Origin: Deltaproteobacteria bacterium
GTDB lineage: Bacteria; Desulfobacterota; Desulfarculia; Adiutricales; Adiutricaceae
Length of the DNA stretch: 36,791 nucleotides
Assembly (NCBI GenBank): GCA_031257535.1
Contig: JAIROO010000316.1
Location: 1 to 36,791, forward strand
Direction of reading: 5' to 3'
The notes beneath the pieces are model-generated. The model saw only the letters and a program-made list of their open reading frames with translations. It did not search any database and was not told the origin of the DNA. A program made the position numbers and the translations under genes. Shown piece by piece: positions 1 through 7,932 of this stretch (positions within the stretch are counted from its first letter, which is position 1; each line of letters opens with the position of its first letter).

Positions 1-96
1 GTGAAGGTCGTGCCGGGATTTCCTTTAACGGCTAGCGGCAAGATTCAAAGATTTAAGTTAAGGGAGATGGCCGCGGATCTATGGGGTAAATACTGA
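1..96 (+). CDS. C-terminal fragment of an AMP-forming acyl-CoA synthetase/ligase (5' truncated by the window edge)
   Basis: An open frame runs from base 1 to a TGA at 94-96. The 31 residues include PLTASGKIQRFKLRE, which matches the C-terminal signature of the acyl-adenylate-forming (ANL) superfamily; the lysine in SGKIQ is the usual catalytic lysine of the adenylation step. Enzymes of this family activate a carboxylate with ATP and transfer it to CoA. Only the tail is visible, so the substrate cannot be named. The first codon is GTG but is almost certainly internal. Confidence 0.8.
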   Translation: MKVVPGFPLTASGKIQRFKLREMAADLWGKY

Positions 97-276
97 GGCG
101 GCCGCTAAATCCTAAAAAAAACGGTTGTCGTAATATTTTAGGCGAGATTTAGTTTTTTGTAGGTTCTTAGTTTTTTTTGTTTTTTAAAAAGGCTTTTTTT
201 CTTAGGCGTTTAAAGGGCTTTATTTAGAAGTCTTTTTGACCTAAGAGTTTTTTTGTGGAGTTGACGGGAGGACGCC

Positions 277-1443
277 ATGCCCATTGAGTTCGCCGAGCGG
301 CTAAAAGCTCTGCCGCCCTATTTATTTAAAGAACTAGACCGGATCCGAGACGAAGTCAAAGCCAAGGGGGTGGACGTCATTGATTTAGGGGTAGGCGATC
401 CAGACCGACCGACCCCGCCCCATATAATCCAGGCCTTAAACGAGGCCGCCGCTGACTCCAAAAATCATCAGTACCCAGTTTACTCTGGCATGAACTCGTT
501 TTTGACGGTCGTGGCTAACTGGTATAAGAGGCGCTATGGGGTAGACCTTGACCCCAAGACCGAGGTCTGCTCCTTAATCGGCTCCAAAGAGGGTTTGGCC
601 CAGTTTCCTTTGGCCTTTGTTAATCCCGGGGATCTGGTTTTAGCCCCAGAACCGGCTTATCCGGTTTACCGTAGTGGGACTATTTTCGCTGGGGGGACGG
701 TTCATTTTACCCCTCTTTTGGAGAAAAACGGCTTTTTGCCCGATTTAAAGGCTATCCCCAAAGATATTCTAACAAAGGCCAAGATTATCTGGGTTAATTA
801 CCCCAATAACCCCACTGGGGCTTCGGCGAGCTTAGATTTTTATCAAGAGCTTTTGGCTTTAGCTAAAGAGTACGATCTCATCGTGGCCTCGGACGCGGCT
901 TATTCTGAAGTCACCTGGTCAGGTCGACCCCATCCTAGTATTTTACAGGCTCCTTTAGCCAAAGAGCGGGCCATTGAGTTCCATTCTCTATCTAAAACTT
1001 ACAACATGACTGGGTGGCGCGTGGGCTGGGCCGCGGGATCGGCCACCTTAATTAAAGGATTGGGGTTAGTTAAAAGCAACGTCGACTCTGGAGTCTTTCA
1101 AGCGGTCCAGTTCGCGGCCATGGCGGCTTTAGAGGGTAGCCAAGACTCGGTTGAGGCTATGGGGCGGCTTTATCAAACTAGGCGGGAGACGGTCGTCCAA
1201 GGTTTAAAGGCGGCTGGTCTTACGGTTTTTCCCACGGAATACACTTTTTACGTCTGGGTTAAAGTCCCCAGTGGCTTAAAGTCGGCGGATTTCGCGTCGA
1301 AGGTCTTAAACGAGGCGGGCGTGGTCGTGACTCCGGGCAATGGGTTTGGGCCGTCGGGGGAAGGTTGGGCAAGGATCGCCTTGGTCCAGGAAGTCCCTCG
1401 GCTTAAAGAAGCGGCCGAAAGATTAGCCAAGTTAAAGTTTTAA
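277..1443 (+). CDS. dapL: LL-diaminopimelate aminotransferase
   Basis: A 388-residue class I/II fold-type I aminotransferase. It would convert tetrahydrodipicolinate directly to LL-diaminopimelate, using glutamate and PLP, for lysine and peptidoglycan synthesis in the cytoplasm. Visible motifs are LGVGDPDRPTPPH near residues 37-49, NYPNNPTG at 174-181, Asp206 (pyridine-N ligand region), and SLSKTYNMTGWR with PLP-binding Lys240. Length is normal for DapL. The ATG follows a strong GGGAGG ribosome site. The N-terminal pattern (FAERLKALPPYLFKELDRIRDEVKAKG broken across residues 5-31) is typical of DapL rather than aspartate aminotransferase. A related aminotransferase of other specificity is the main alternative. 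It appears monocistronic, preceded by a T-rich 180-base gap after the ligase. Confidence 0.88.
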   Translation: MPIEFAERLKALPPYLFKELDRIRDEVKAKGVDVIDLGVGDPDRPTPPHIIQALNEAAADSKNHQYPVYSGMNSFLTVVANWYKRRYGVDLDPKTEVCSLIGSKEGLAQFPLAFVNPGDLVLAPEPAYPVYRSGTIFAGGTVHFTPLLEKNGFLPDLKAIPKDILTKAKIIWVNYPNNPTGASASLDFYQELLALAKEYDLIVASDAAYSEVTWSGRPHPSILQAPLAKERAIEFHSLSKTYNMTGWRVGWAAGSATLIKGLGLVKSNVDSGVFQAVQFAAMAALEGSQDSVEAMGRLYQTRRETVVQGLKAAGLTVFPTEYTFYVWVKVPSGLKSADFASKVLNEAGVVVTPGNGFGPSGEGWARIALVQEVPRLKEAAERLAKLKF

Positions 1444-1764
1444 AAAAAGTCCTTTTTATAGGGCAACCTAGATCTGACGCGTAAGGTTAGGTCTGGCCTA
1501 GACGTTTTTTCCCGCTAAACAAGTCGTCGTCTACCGTTTTCCCTATTCGTCGTGACCTTGGTCGATAAGAAATATTGTTCAAGGTCACGTCGCCAAAAAA
1601 AGTTGAGACGCTCCTTAAGTCGAGACGCTGACGGTCAAAGGCGAGTTATTTCCCGTCAAAACAAGGAAAATCTAAACGCCGCTATGGGGGGTCCTTTAGC
1701 GACCTTTTAGACCTCAGAGGGTCATTATTATTTAATCGTTAATGATGATTATAAGGGTGATTTT
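1444..1764. other. Intergenic region with an inverted repeat
   Basis: No gene is seen in these 321 bases between dapL and the LRAT-like gene. There is an inverted repeat, GTGACCTTG at 1552-1560 and CAAGGTCAC at about 1580-1588, separated by about 19 bases. The octamer GAGACGCT occurs twice (about 1605 and 1622). No clear U-tract follows the inverted repeat, so it is not called a terminator. Confidence 0.4.
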
Positions 1765-2139
1765 ATGGAAAAATTTCCTCTAGGATCACATATTAAGGTC
1801 GCCCGGCGGTTTTACGCGCACCACGGTATCTACGTCGGCCAAGGTCAGGTTATCCACTATACCGATTTAGAGCCAACCAAGGTTAAAGGCCAGGTGACCA
1901 AGACCACTTTAGAAGAGTTCGCGAGTGGCGAGACTCCGACGTTAGTCAAGCACAGTAATCCAAGATATTCGCCATTAGAGGTTATTAAAAGGGCTGAGTC
2001 TCGGCTTAATTATGATGATTATAATATTATAATCAATAATTGCGAGCATTTTTGTAATTGGTGTGTTGAAGATTCAAGTTTGTCAATGCAAGTCGTTGAA
2101 CTGATAAATAAGATTGTCTCAAAGATTCCTGTCCGATAG
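1765..2139 (+). CDS. Small LRAT/NlpC-P60-like (NC-domain) protein
   Basis: A 124-residue protein with the two signature elements of the LRAT-type permuted papain-like fold: an N-terminal HHGIYVG (His19-His20) and, after about 70 residues, NNCEHFCNWC, with the expected nucleophile at Cys93. Family members are thiol acyltransferases, phospholipases or hydrolases, and bacterial versions are mostly uncharacterised. There is no signal peptide or transmembrane segment, so it is probably cytosolic. The ATG follows AAGGGTG. The second half is visibly AT-richer than the first. It stands alone between dapL and a convergent ADP-ribosylglycohydrolase, so context gives no pathway. The family call is from motifs; function is unknown. 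Confidence 0.72.
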   Translation: MEKFPLGSHIKVARRFYAHHGIYVGQGQVIHYTDLEPTKVKGQVTKTTLEEFASGETPTLVKHSNPRYSPLEVIKRAESRLNYDDYNIIINNCEHFCNWCVEDSSLSMQVVELINKIVSKIPVR

Positions 2140-2213
2140 TAAACTAAAATACGCTTAAGCCTAACGGACCTACTTGGTTTTAGCCCTATATTTTCCTATG
2201 TATTAATGATAGG

Positions 2214-2294
2214 CCGAGGTCGCTCTGGTCTCCTTGCTCTCCTTGGTCGCGCTGGTCGGCGCGGTCGTGGCTGGTCGCCTTGGTCGCGGTTTAA
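2214..2294. repeat. Degenerate short direct repeats built on CTGGTCGC
   Basis: The gap between the LRAT-like gene and the ADP-ribosylglycohydrolase contains many imperfect copies of a CTGGTCGC or CTTGGTCGC word in about 80 bases, with irregular spacing. It lies just beyond the 3' ends of two convergent genes. It looks like slippage-generated simple sequence, with no coding support. Confidence 0.45.
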
Positions 2295-2301
2295 TAGTTG
2301 G

Positions 2302-3258
2302 TTAGGAAGTGGTTAGGGCGACCTTTTCCCCAGTTAAAAGGTAAGCGGCTAGCTCTAAAGCGTCTTGGGGCCAATAAATTTCCGGCCGCGGGCGTTTGAC
2401 TCCGGGCTGACCGGCTTGGGGTCGGCAGTTTAAGACCGCCTCTCGCCATTGGGTTGGGACCGCCGTAAGGCCATAAACCGCGCCCAAGAGAGACCCGCAG
2501 ATGGCCGCGTTAGTGTCCGTGTCCCCACCTCGACCGACTGTATCGACTAGACCCTCCTCCAAGTTCGGGGCGTTTACCAACTGATAGAGAGCGTTTTGAA
2601 AAGCGATAAGAAGCCAGCCCATGCTTTTGACGTAAGAGTCAGGAGGCTGGTCTTTGGCTTTTTGGGCGGCTTCTAAAAGAGTGGGATCGACTTTAAATTC
2701 TTTAGCCCAGTCCAAGATAGCCCGATACAGCTCTAAAGGGGTCGGCCCAGTTTTAATGGCTAAAGCGATGGCCAGGACGTAAAGAACGTTGGCCTCTTGA
2801 CAGAGTTGATTAGGGTGAGTGAGGGTCGCGTCGGTTAAGGCCCAACTTTTTAAAGTCTCAAATGGCGCGTTGACCCCAAAGATCCCTAAAGGGCTGACCC
2901 GCATCAGGGCTCCGTTGGCCTGGCTCTTTTGATTTAGTCGGCCAGTCAGGGCGCCTTTAACCGTGCGGCCAATGTCAAAGGGGTTGGAGTTTAACCAGTC
3001 CTGATAGGCCTTAAAGACTTCTTTAGAATCGTAAGTCCCGTGTTTAACTAAGGTTCTAGCCAAAGCCAAGGCCAGCTCCGAGTCGTCGGTGGGTTGGCCC
3101 GCGAGAATATTCCAAGTTCCGCCGTCGGCCAAAAAGCGAACCCCATTAGGGTAAGCCGCGTTGATCTGAGCCGTATTCTGGAACTCGACTAAAGCCCCTA
3201 AAGAGTCTCCGGCTAATTGGCCTAAAAGACAGCCTTGGGCTCGGCTTAAAGCGGTCAT
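2302..3258 (-). CDS. ADP-ribosylglycohydrolase family protein
   Basis: About 318 residues from the ATG at 3258. Visible motifs are AQGCLLGQLAGDSLGALVEF near the N-terminus, TDDSELALALARTL (paired acidic metal-binding residues), and GRGGDTDTNAAICGSLLGA near the C-terminus (second metal site). These identify the DraG/ARH family, which uses two Mg or Mn ions to remove ADP-ribose from proteins or small molecules. A longer frame reaches 3330, but its first 24 residues do not resemble the family; a TTG two codons before 3258, better spaced from GGGAG, is also possible. DraG reverses nitrogenase reductase modification in diazotrophs, but nothing ties this gene to the distant nitrogenase-like genes. 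Its substrate is not predictable. Confidence 0.85.
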   Translation of the reverse strand: MTALSRAQGCLLGQLAGDSLGALVEFQNTAQINAAYPNGVRFLADGGTWNILAGQPTDDSELALALARTLVKHGTYDSKEVFKAYQDWLNSNPFDIGRTVKGALTGRLNQKSQANGALMRVSPLGIFGVNAPFETLKSWALTDATLTHPNQLCQEANVLYVLAIALAIKTGPTPLELYRAILDWAKEFKVDPTLLEAAQKAKDQPPDSYVKSMGWLLIAFQNALYQLVNAPNLEEGLVDTVGRGGDTDTNAAICGSLLGAVYGLTAVPTQWREAVLNCRPQAGQPGVKRPRPEIYWPQDALELAAYLLTGEKVALTTS

Positions 3259-3758
3259 AGTCAAGGAAAGCTCCCAAAAAACAAAAAATAGGCGACTAAG
3301 AGGGTCAAGAAAAGGCCGAAAAAGGCGCAAAACACATTGGTCGCGATTAGCGATTTGAATTAGAGCGATTAGGGGATTTTAATTAGAGCGGTTAGTGGTT
3401 GTCAAGGGAAAGTTAAAAAGAGGCTTTTAAAGCTAAGCTACTTTTTTTAGCCAAAGCCCTTTTGAAAAAGGTTTAAGGTTAAAAAAGCCAAAAAGGATTT
3501 GAACTTTGGCTTTAAGGCTAGGCGCCGGCCATAAGGCCAAGGCTAAGGCTTTAAGGCTTTTAAAGACAAAAACGCCGACTTATCAGGGAAATAAGTCGGC
3601 GGCGGAGGATTTTAGCTAAACAACGCGTTTTAAACCACAATAAAGATAGAAAAACGCCATAAGGCCACGCGATAATATTAAGGTCAAAAATGAGCCGCGC
3701 GAACAAAGCTTTTCTGACCCGGAAGACAAAAAAATCGCGTTACGCAATAAGCGTTTTT
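3259..3758. other. Intergenic region upstream of the ADP-ribosylglycohydrolase, containing the tRNA-Cys terminator
   Basis: About 500 bases, rich in short AAGGCTTT/TTTAAAGG words. Apart from the terminator hairpin at 3568-3601, no gene or RNA is recognised. The promoters for the ADP-ribosylglycohydrolase presumably lie between about 3260 and 3400, but no convincing -35/-10 pair was found. Confidence 0.35.
3568..3601 (-). terminator. Rho-independent terminator downstream of tRNA-Cys
   Basis: A perfect 11-bp stem (CGCCGACTTAT at 3573-3583 with ATAAGTCGGCG at 3591-3601) has a 7-base loop. Read on the minus strand it is followed directly by TTTTTGTCTTT. This is the right orientation to end a minus-strand transcript carrying the tRNA-Cys about 160 bases upstream. 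Confidence 0.75.
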
Positions 3759-3830
3759 AGGCGGCGGGCGGAGTCGAACCGCCGATATCGGCTTTGCAGA
3801 CCGACGCCTTAACCCCTTGGCTACGCCGCC
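3759..3830 (-). tRNA. tRNA-Cys (anticodon GCA)
   Basis: On the minus strand a cloverleaf can be folded. The acceptor stem GGCGGCG pairs with CGCCGCC, the anticodon loop reads TCTGCAAA with anticodon GCA (plus-strand 3795-3797), and the T arm contains GGTTCGACTCC. The discriminator is U, as expected for cysteine tRNA. CCA is not encoded. It decodes UGC/UGU. It sits about 9.7 kb from the cysteine synthase gene, with no evident functional link. Confidence 0.93.
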
Positions 3831-4371
3831 ACCGGCGATCCAGCTGATTGTAATGAATCTCACTAGATAGGATAAAAAGAAAAAAAGGCAATAGAATTGG
3901 AAGAAAAATGTCCCGTAAAAGAGCCTAAAAACAAATCTTTTAAATTTTAGTAAAAATCAAACCAAAAACTCGCGCGAGCCACGTAATTAATTGGTAAAAA
4001 AATTATCCAAAACTTTCTTGAGGTCAAAAGCTTTTTTTGGTCAAAAATTTAAGGCCACATTTGTTTATTAAGTCTAAAAATTATTTTAGGTCTTAGGCTC
4101 AAAAATGTCAAGAAGATAATCGCTTTTTTTTAAGAGAATTTAATTTTTTTTTCCGCGTTTTTTGGCTTAAATCATCCAGAAGGTTTACGAGAGTCAGTGG
4201 CCAGGGTTAAGAAAATCAGAGCCAAGGAATAAAAAAATCATCGGCTTTGGCTTTGGAGCCTTAAATAATCCAAAAAAACGATCTTAATTTTTTTTAGTGG
4301 CCAAAAATAAAGCCGGAAAAAAAACCAAAAAAGGATTTTAGCCGGCTTGACAAAACGTTTTTTAAGGCGGG
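3831..4371. other. AT-rich intergenic region, nothing recognised
   Basis: About 540 bases between the tRNA-Cys and the DUF5329-like gene. It is A/T-rich with repeated A and T runs and GTCAAAA/TTTTTTGG words. No open frame of convincing composition, RNA or strong hairpin was found. It should contain the tRNA promoter near 3840-3890 and the 3' end of the neighbouring transcript. Confidence 0.35.
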
Positions 4372-4737
4372 TTAGTCGCTGGCCGCCAAAAGCTTATGAA
4401 AATACGGTCCCGCCTCTTCTTTGACCCCGTCTTTTTGGCGGATCAAATAAGGTTTGCCCGAAAGACTGGATTTGGAAGCCACCTGGTCGATAAATTCATC
4501 GGCGGTCCGTAATTTATCTTGGGAGCTTTTTAGCTTGCGACGAAGATGCCTGACCGCCCGACTAGCCGGGTATTCGGATCCATTGCGGATAAAGACCAGG
4601 TCCTTTTCCTGGCTTAAAGCGGTTAAGAATTTTTCCACCCTTTGGGCTTCGGCCGGGGGCAAAGCCTCGGCCGAAGCGGCTAAAAAAAAGATCGAAAGGG
4701 TCAAGGTCAAAAATAAAACCGTAAATTTTAAAATCAT
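4372..4737 (-). CDS. DUF5329-like exported protein
   Basis: A 121-residue protein with a clear Sec signal (charged start, hydrophobic LFLTLTLSIFFLAASAEA, likely cleavage after about residue 25). The mature part contains FIRNGSEYPASRAVRHLRRK followed by TADEFIDQVASKSSLSGKPY. This pattern matches the DUF5329 family of small periplasmic proteins of unknown function. Length is normal. GGAG lies about 13 bases before the ATG, so the ribosome site is weak. A 98-residue frame on the opposite strand is a shadow. No operon partner is present, and no function can be assigned. Confidence 0.75.
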   Translation of the reverse strand: MILKFTVLFLTLTLSIFFLAASAEALPPAEAQRVEKFLTALSQEKDLVFIRNGSEYPASRAVRHLRRKLKSSQDKLRTADEFIDQVASKSSLSGKPYLIRQKDGVKEEAGPYFHKLLAASD

Positions 4738-5299
4738 AAGCCCGTCTTAACTCCCCAAAAACTTTCCTGACTCGCTCGTCACCCCGAAGTCATGAAAAAT
4801 AATTTTTTTTAAAAATATTTGTTTTCACGGTAAAAAGTCGATAGTCCGAAGTAAAAAACTAGCCGTTTATTAGATCTTATCACTTTAGCTCTTTTTTAAA
4901 AAACGGTCTTCTTTGGGCGCGGTTTAAGATCGGCGAAATCTAAAAAAAAAGGTCAGGACTAAAAGGCTCCGCCTTAGACCAGAAAATCTCTTTTTCTAAA
5001 GGCGAGGGTATTTGAGGAATAAGTGAATCCGTTTAAATATAAAATGTTTGATAATTATATGATAATATCTATTTGAAGACGAATATATAAAACCTTATTT
5101 GACTAAATAATTGTAGTCTATTGATTCAGAAACTAAGTTACTCAGGGGATAATTTTTTAACTCCAATTATATCCAAGAATAATAAAACATCAAAATAGTT
5201 GCCATTAAGATAATGAATATAATATATCTAGCCCCGCTTCTAAAAATAACAAAGCGAGGCTAGATTTATTTATTTTATAATTTTAAGTTATCTTATTAT
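4738..5299. other. AT-rich intergenic region between the DUF5329-like gene and the TonB receptor
   Basis: About 560 bases with no credible gene. Bases 4790-4900 are rich in T runs and would include the promoter of the DUF5329-like gene. Bases 5030-5220 are very AT-rich. The only clear structure is the hairpin at 5227-5264. Confidence 0.35.
5227..5264. terminator. Hairpin after the TonB receptor, probable terminator
   Basis: TCTAGCCCCGCTT at 5227-5239 pairs with AAGCGAGGCTAGA at 5252-5264, with one mismatch. It lies 36 bases past the receptor stop codon. Downstream sequence is AT-rich on the minus strand (ATATATTATATT) but lacks a pure U-tract; on the plus strand it is followed by TTTATTTATTTT. 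It may act on both strands. Confidence 0.5.
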
Positions 5300-7351
5300 T
5301 TAGAAGACAGCGGTTAGTTTAACCCAAGCGATTCGTCCAGGCTCGTTTATTCGGACGTTAGCGGGATATCCCCAGCCAGAGTTACCAGCCAGATTCAAGT
5401 GTTCAGAATAGGTGGAGTCAAATAAGTTATCGACTCCAGCGCTTATATTTAAACGATCAGCGAATTTGTGGCCCGCGTATATGGAAAAGACGCCATAGCC
5501 GCGACTTTGGGAGAAATCTCGGCCAACTACGTTGCCTTCGTTAATGGCCACCCGATCTTGCTTGGCGACCACCCGCCATAAAACGCCAGCCCGAGAATTC
5601 TGAGTTTGGTAATCCGCGCTAAATTTGGCCTCTAAAGGTGGAATTTGAGGCAGAGGTTTATCCTCGTCGGTATTTTTAGCGTAAGCGTAGGCGAGGCTTC
5701 CGCTCAAACGTAGTTTTTTAACAAATAAATAAGAAGCCCCAAGTTCGCCGCCAAATGTCCTCGCGTCCACGTTTTGCGTCCGGGAGTTGATAGTCGTTCC
5801 CATCATGCCAACTGTCGTTTCTTGTTTAAAGAGGATATAGTCCTTTATGACTCCAGCGTAACCGGATAACCAAAGATCCAAGTTGTCGGTTTTGTATTGA
5901 AACCCTATATCTAGCTGGCCTGTTTTTTCTGGCTTTAAATCAGGGAAAACGCGAAATAGGGTTGGGGTCATGCCGCGGGGAAAGTTTTTGACTTGAGTCA
6001 ATTCCCAATAGTCAGGAAAACGTTCGGTATAGCCAAGGCCAATGTACGTTTGGAGAGGTATTCCTTCAAAAGACCGCTCATAACGGATAAAGGCGCTAGG
6101 TAAAACGTTGTGTCTTTCCCGCTCGTAGGCCGAGTAGTTAGCCGGAAGGACGCGAAAGTCTTTGGCTTTGGCGTAGTCGCCCCGAAGCCCGGCTATGATG
6201 ACGTTATTAGGGCTAACTTCGGTTTTTAGCTCGCTGAAAAGGCCTATTTTATCGATTTCCAGATCTTTTCGTCTTTTAGGGCTAGCCGTGGAACTCGCGT
6301 CATGTCTATCGAATTGAGCGTCTAGGCCGTTAGTTAGCCGTGTCTTTTCGCCTAACGAGATGGTCGCGGCCAACCTCCCGCCATAAACCGTCCGGGTCGG
6401 GTTGCTCCACATGGGCATAGGCATAGTTCCCGAAGGTTTTCTTAAGTGATAGTTGTCCATGACATGGTCGGCGTGGTTATAGTAAAAGGCCCCTTCAAGT
6501 TTGGTTAAGACAGTCGAAATTTCGCGATTTTCGAATCTTAAGCCAAAGCTTTCTCTTTTAAACCGCGAACCATCCATGCCGCGAGCGGCGTAGCGAGCCT
6601 CCCCGTCGCCGCCGCCAGCGCTAAATTCAATGACGGCGTTTTTATGGGGAGTCCAGCCTAAAGCCAGGTCGACGTTCCATTTTTCCCAGGCCGAGGGGAC
6701 TTTTTGGCCGTCGCCATCTTTATAATCCGACGAGCGGCCATGGTTGGCGTTAAGCCTCGCGTAGACGTTAGCGTCGCCTAAAGTGGCGTCTATATATTCG
6801 TCCAACCGCCCATAAGATCCGGCTAAAAAGCCCACTTCGGCTTTGGCGGTAAACTCGTCGTAACTAGGCGGCAATCGGTCAAAGCGGATAGTCGCCCCAG
6901 AAGCCCCGCCCCCGTAAAGAACGGTTTGCGGGCCTTTAATAATCGTGATCTGGTCAAAAGACTCTGGGGATATGTACGACGATGGCGAGTCCATGCGATT
7001 GGGGCAGGAGCCTAAAATCACGCCGCCATTGGTTAAAAGATTGAGCCGAGAGCCAAACTGGCCGCGAAACGCGGGATCGCCATTAGCTCCCCCCGACCGG
7101 ACCACGGCAAAGCCTGGCGTTGTTTTTAAGTAGTCCGCCCCATCGCTAGCTGGGAGGGGCAATTGGGCTTCCTTAGGATTTAGGATTATTGCAAGGGGAT
7201 TGCCTTCGGGCGTCGCGATGACGACAATCCTTTCTAACGACAATTTTTGGTCGCTTATAAATTCTTGATCTTGGGACAATGACGTTCCATTATAAATAAC
7301 TATTAAAAATATGTTAATAACGAGAAATATAAAAGCGCGATTGATAAACAT
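5300..7351 (-). CDS. TonB-dependent outer-membrane receptor, copper type (OprC-like)
   Basis: A 683-residue receptor with an N-terminal signal, a plug domain and a 22-strand-type barrel ending in aromatic VKLTAVF. The plug carries DGADYLKTTPGFAVVRSGG and FRGQFGSRLNLL, closely resembling the OprC/TonB-copper receptor family. The copper-site residues known for OprC are visible: C116-x3-M120 (GSCPNRMD) in the plug and H296-x-M298 (DHVMDNY) in the barrel. It would move copper or a copper complex across the outer membrane using TonB energy. The ATG follows GGAG at a 9-base spacing. It is the last gene of a minus-strand set that starts with two permeases and a histidine-rich binding protein, though a 581-base gap suggests its own promoter. 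A siderophore or other ligand is the alternative. Confidence 0.88.
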   Translation of the reverse strand: MFINRAFIFLVINIFLIVIYNGTSLSQDQEFISDQKLSLERIVVIATPEGNPLAIILNPKEAQLPLPASDGADYLKTTPGFAVVRSGGANGDPAFRGQFGSRLNLLTNGGVILGSCPNRMDSPSSYISPESFDQITIIKGPQTVLYGGGASGATIRFDRLPPSYDEFTAKAEVGFLAGSYGRLDEYIDATLGDANVYARLNANHGRSSDYKDGDGQKVPSAWEKWNVDLALGWTPHKNAVIEFSAGGGDGEARYAARGMDGSRFKRESFGLRFENREISTVLTKLEGAFYYNHADHVMDNYHLRKPSGTMPMPMWSNPTRTVYGGRLAATISLGEKTRLTNGLDAQFDRHDASSTASPKRRKDLEIDKIGLFSELKTEVSPNNVIIAGLRGDYAKAKDFRVLPANYSAYERERHNVLPSAFIRYERSFEGIPLQTYIGLGYTERFPDYWELTQVKNFPRGMTPTLFRVFPDLKPEKTGQLDIGFQYKTDNLDLWLSGYAGVIKDYILFKQETTVGMMGTTINSRTQNVDARTFGGELGASYLFVKKLRLSGSLAYAYAKNTDEDKPLPQIPPLEAKFSADYQTQNSRAGVLWRVVAKQDRVAINEGNVVGRDFSQSRGYGVFSIYAGHKFADRLNISAGVDNLFDSTYSEHLNLAGNSGWGYPANVRINEPGRIAWVKLTAVF

Positions 7352-7932
7352 TCTTCAGTTCTCCATAAACTGATCGCTTTAGTCGTTGTTTAATAAGAAT
7401 GTTGATTAGCTAAATGTCGCTTTGCTTTTTGTTGACCTGACTAAATATATTGAATTCGCCGATAAAAATTTTTCGCGTAATTCCTTTTGGCGACGGCGCC
7501 CATAGCTTTTAGGGCCGCGATTTGTTTTAAGACAAACCTTTCCCTTTAATCCCAATCTACAGCTATAAATAGCTATAAACAGCCAAAAATTGGGATTTAC
7601 GCGTTTAGGAAATTTTTTACGCGATTTATATTAATCTTTTAGGTCGTTGTCAACTAAATAGCCTTGACGACGGAAATAGCGATTATAAGCGACTATAATA
7701 GCGGTCCGTGGAGACGTGAAAAGAGAATATATACTTTAACCAGATGATTAAATGGCGAGGGGAAAACATAATTTTATCCATTTGATTATGAGTGGTCCAA
7801 GCCCCAGATCTAAAATTGAAAAACTCTTAAACTAGTTATTTATAATTTTCGATTTAGAAAAAAAGACCGAATATATTAATAAAATTAATACTTACGGCCT
7901 TTATTTTATAAATAAGCAAGTTATTTGCAATT
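7352..7932. other. Intergenic region upstream of the TonB receptor
   Basis: A 581-base gap. A tandem AGCTATAA-AT motif (about 7560-7582) sits inside a possible stem CCCAAT (about 7551) with ATTGGG (about 7592). The receptor promoter and any metal-responsive operator should be here, but no certain Fur, CopY or cobalamin-riboswitch pattern was recognised. The left part (7800-7930) is AT-rich and trails the binding-protein gene. Confidence 0.35.
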
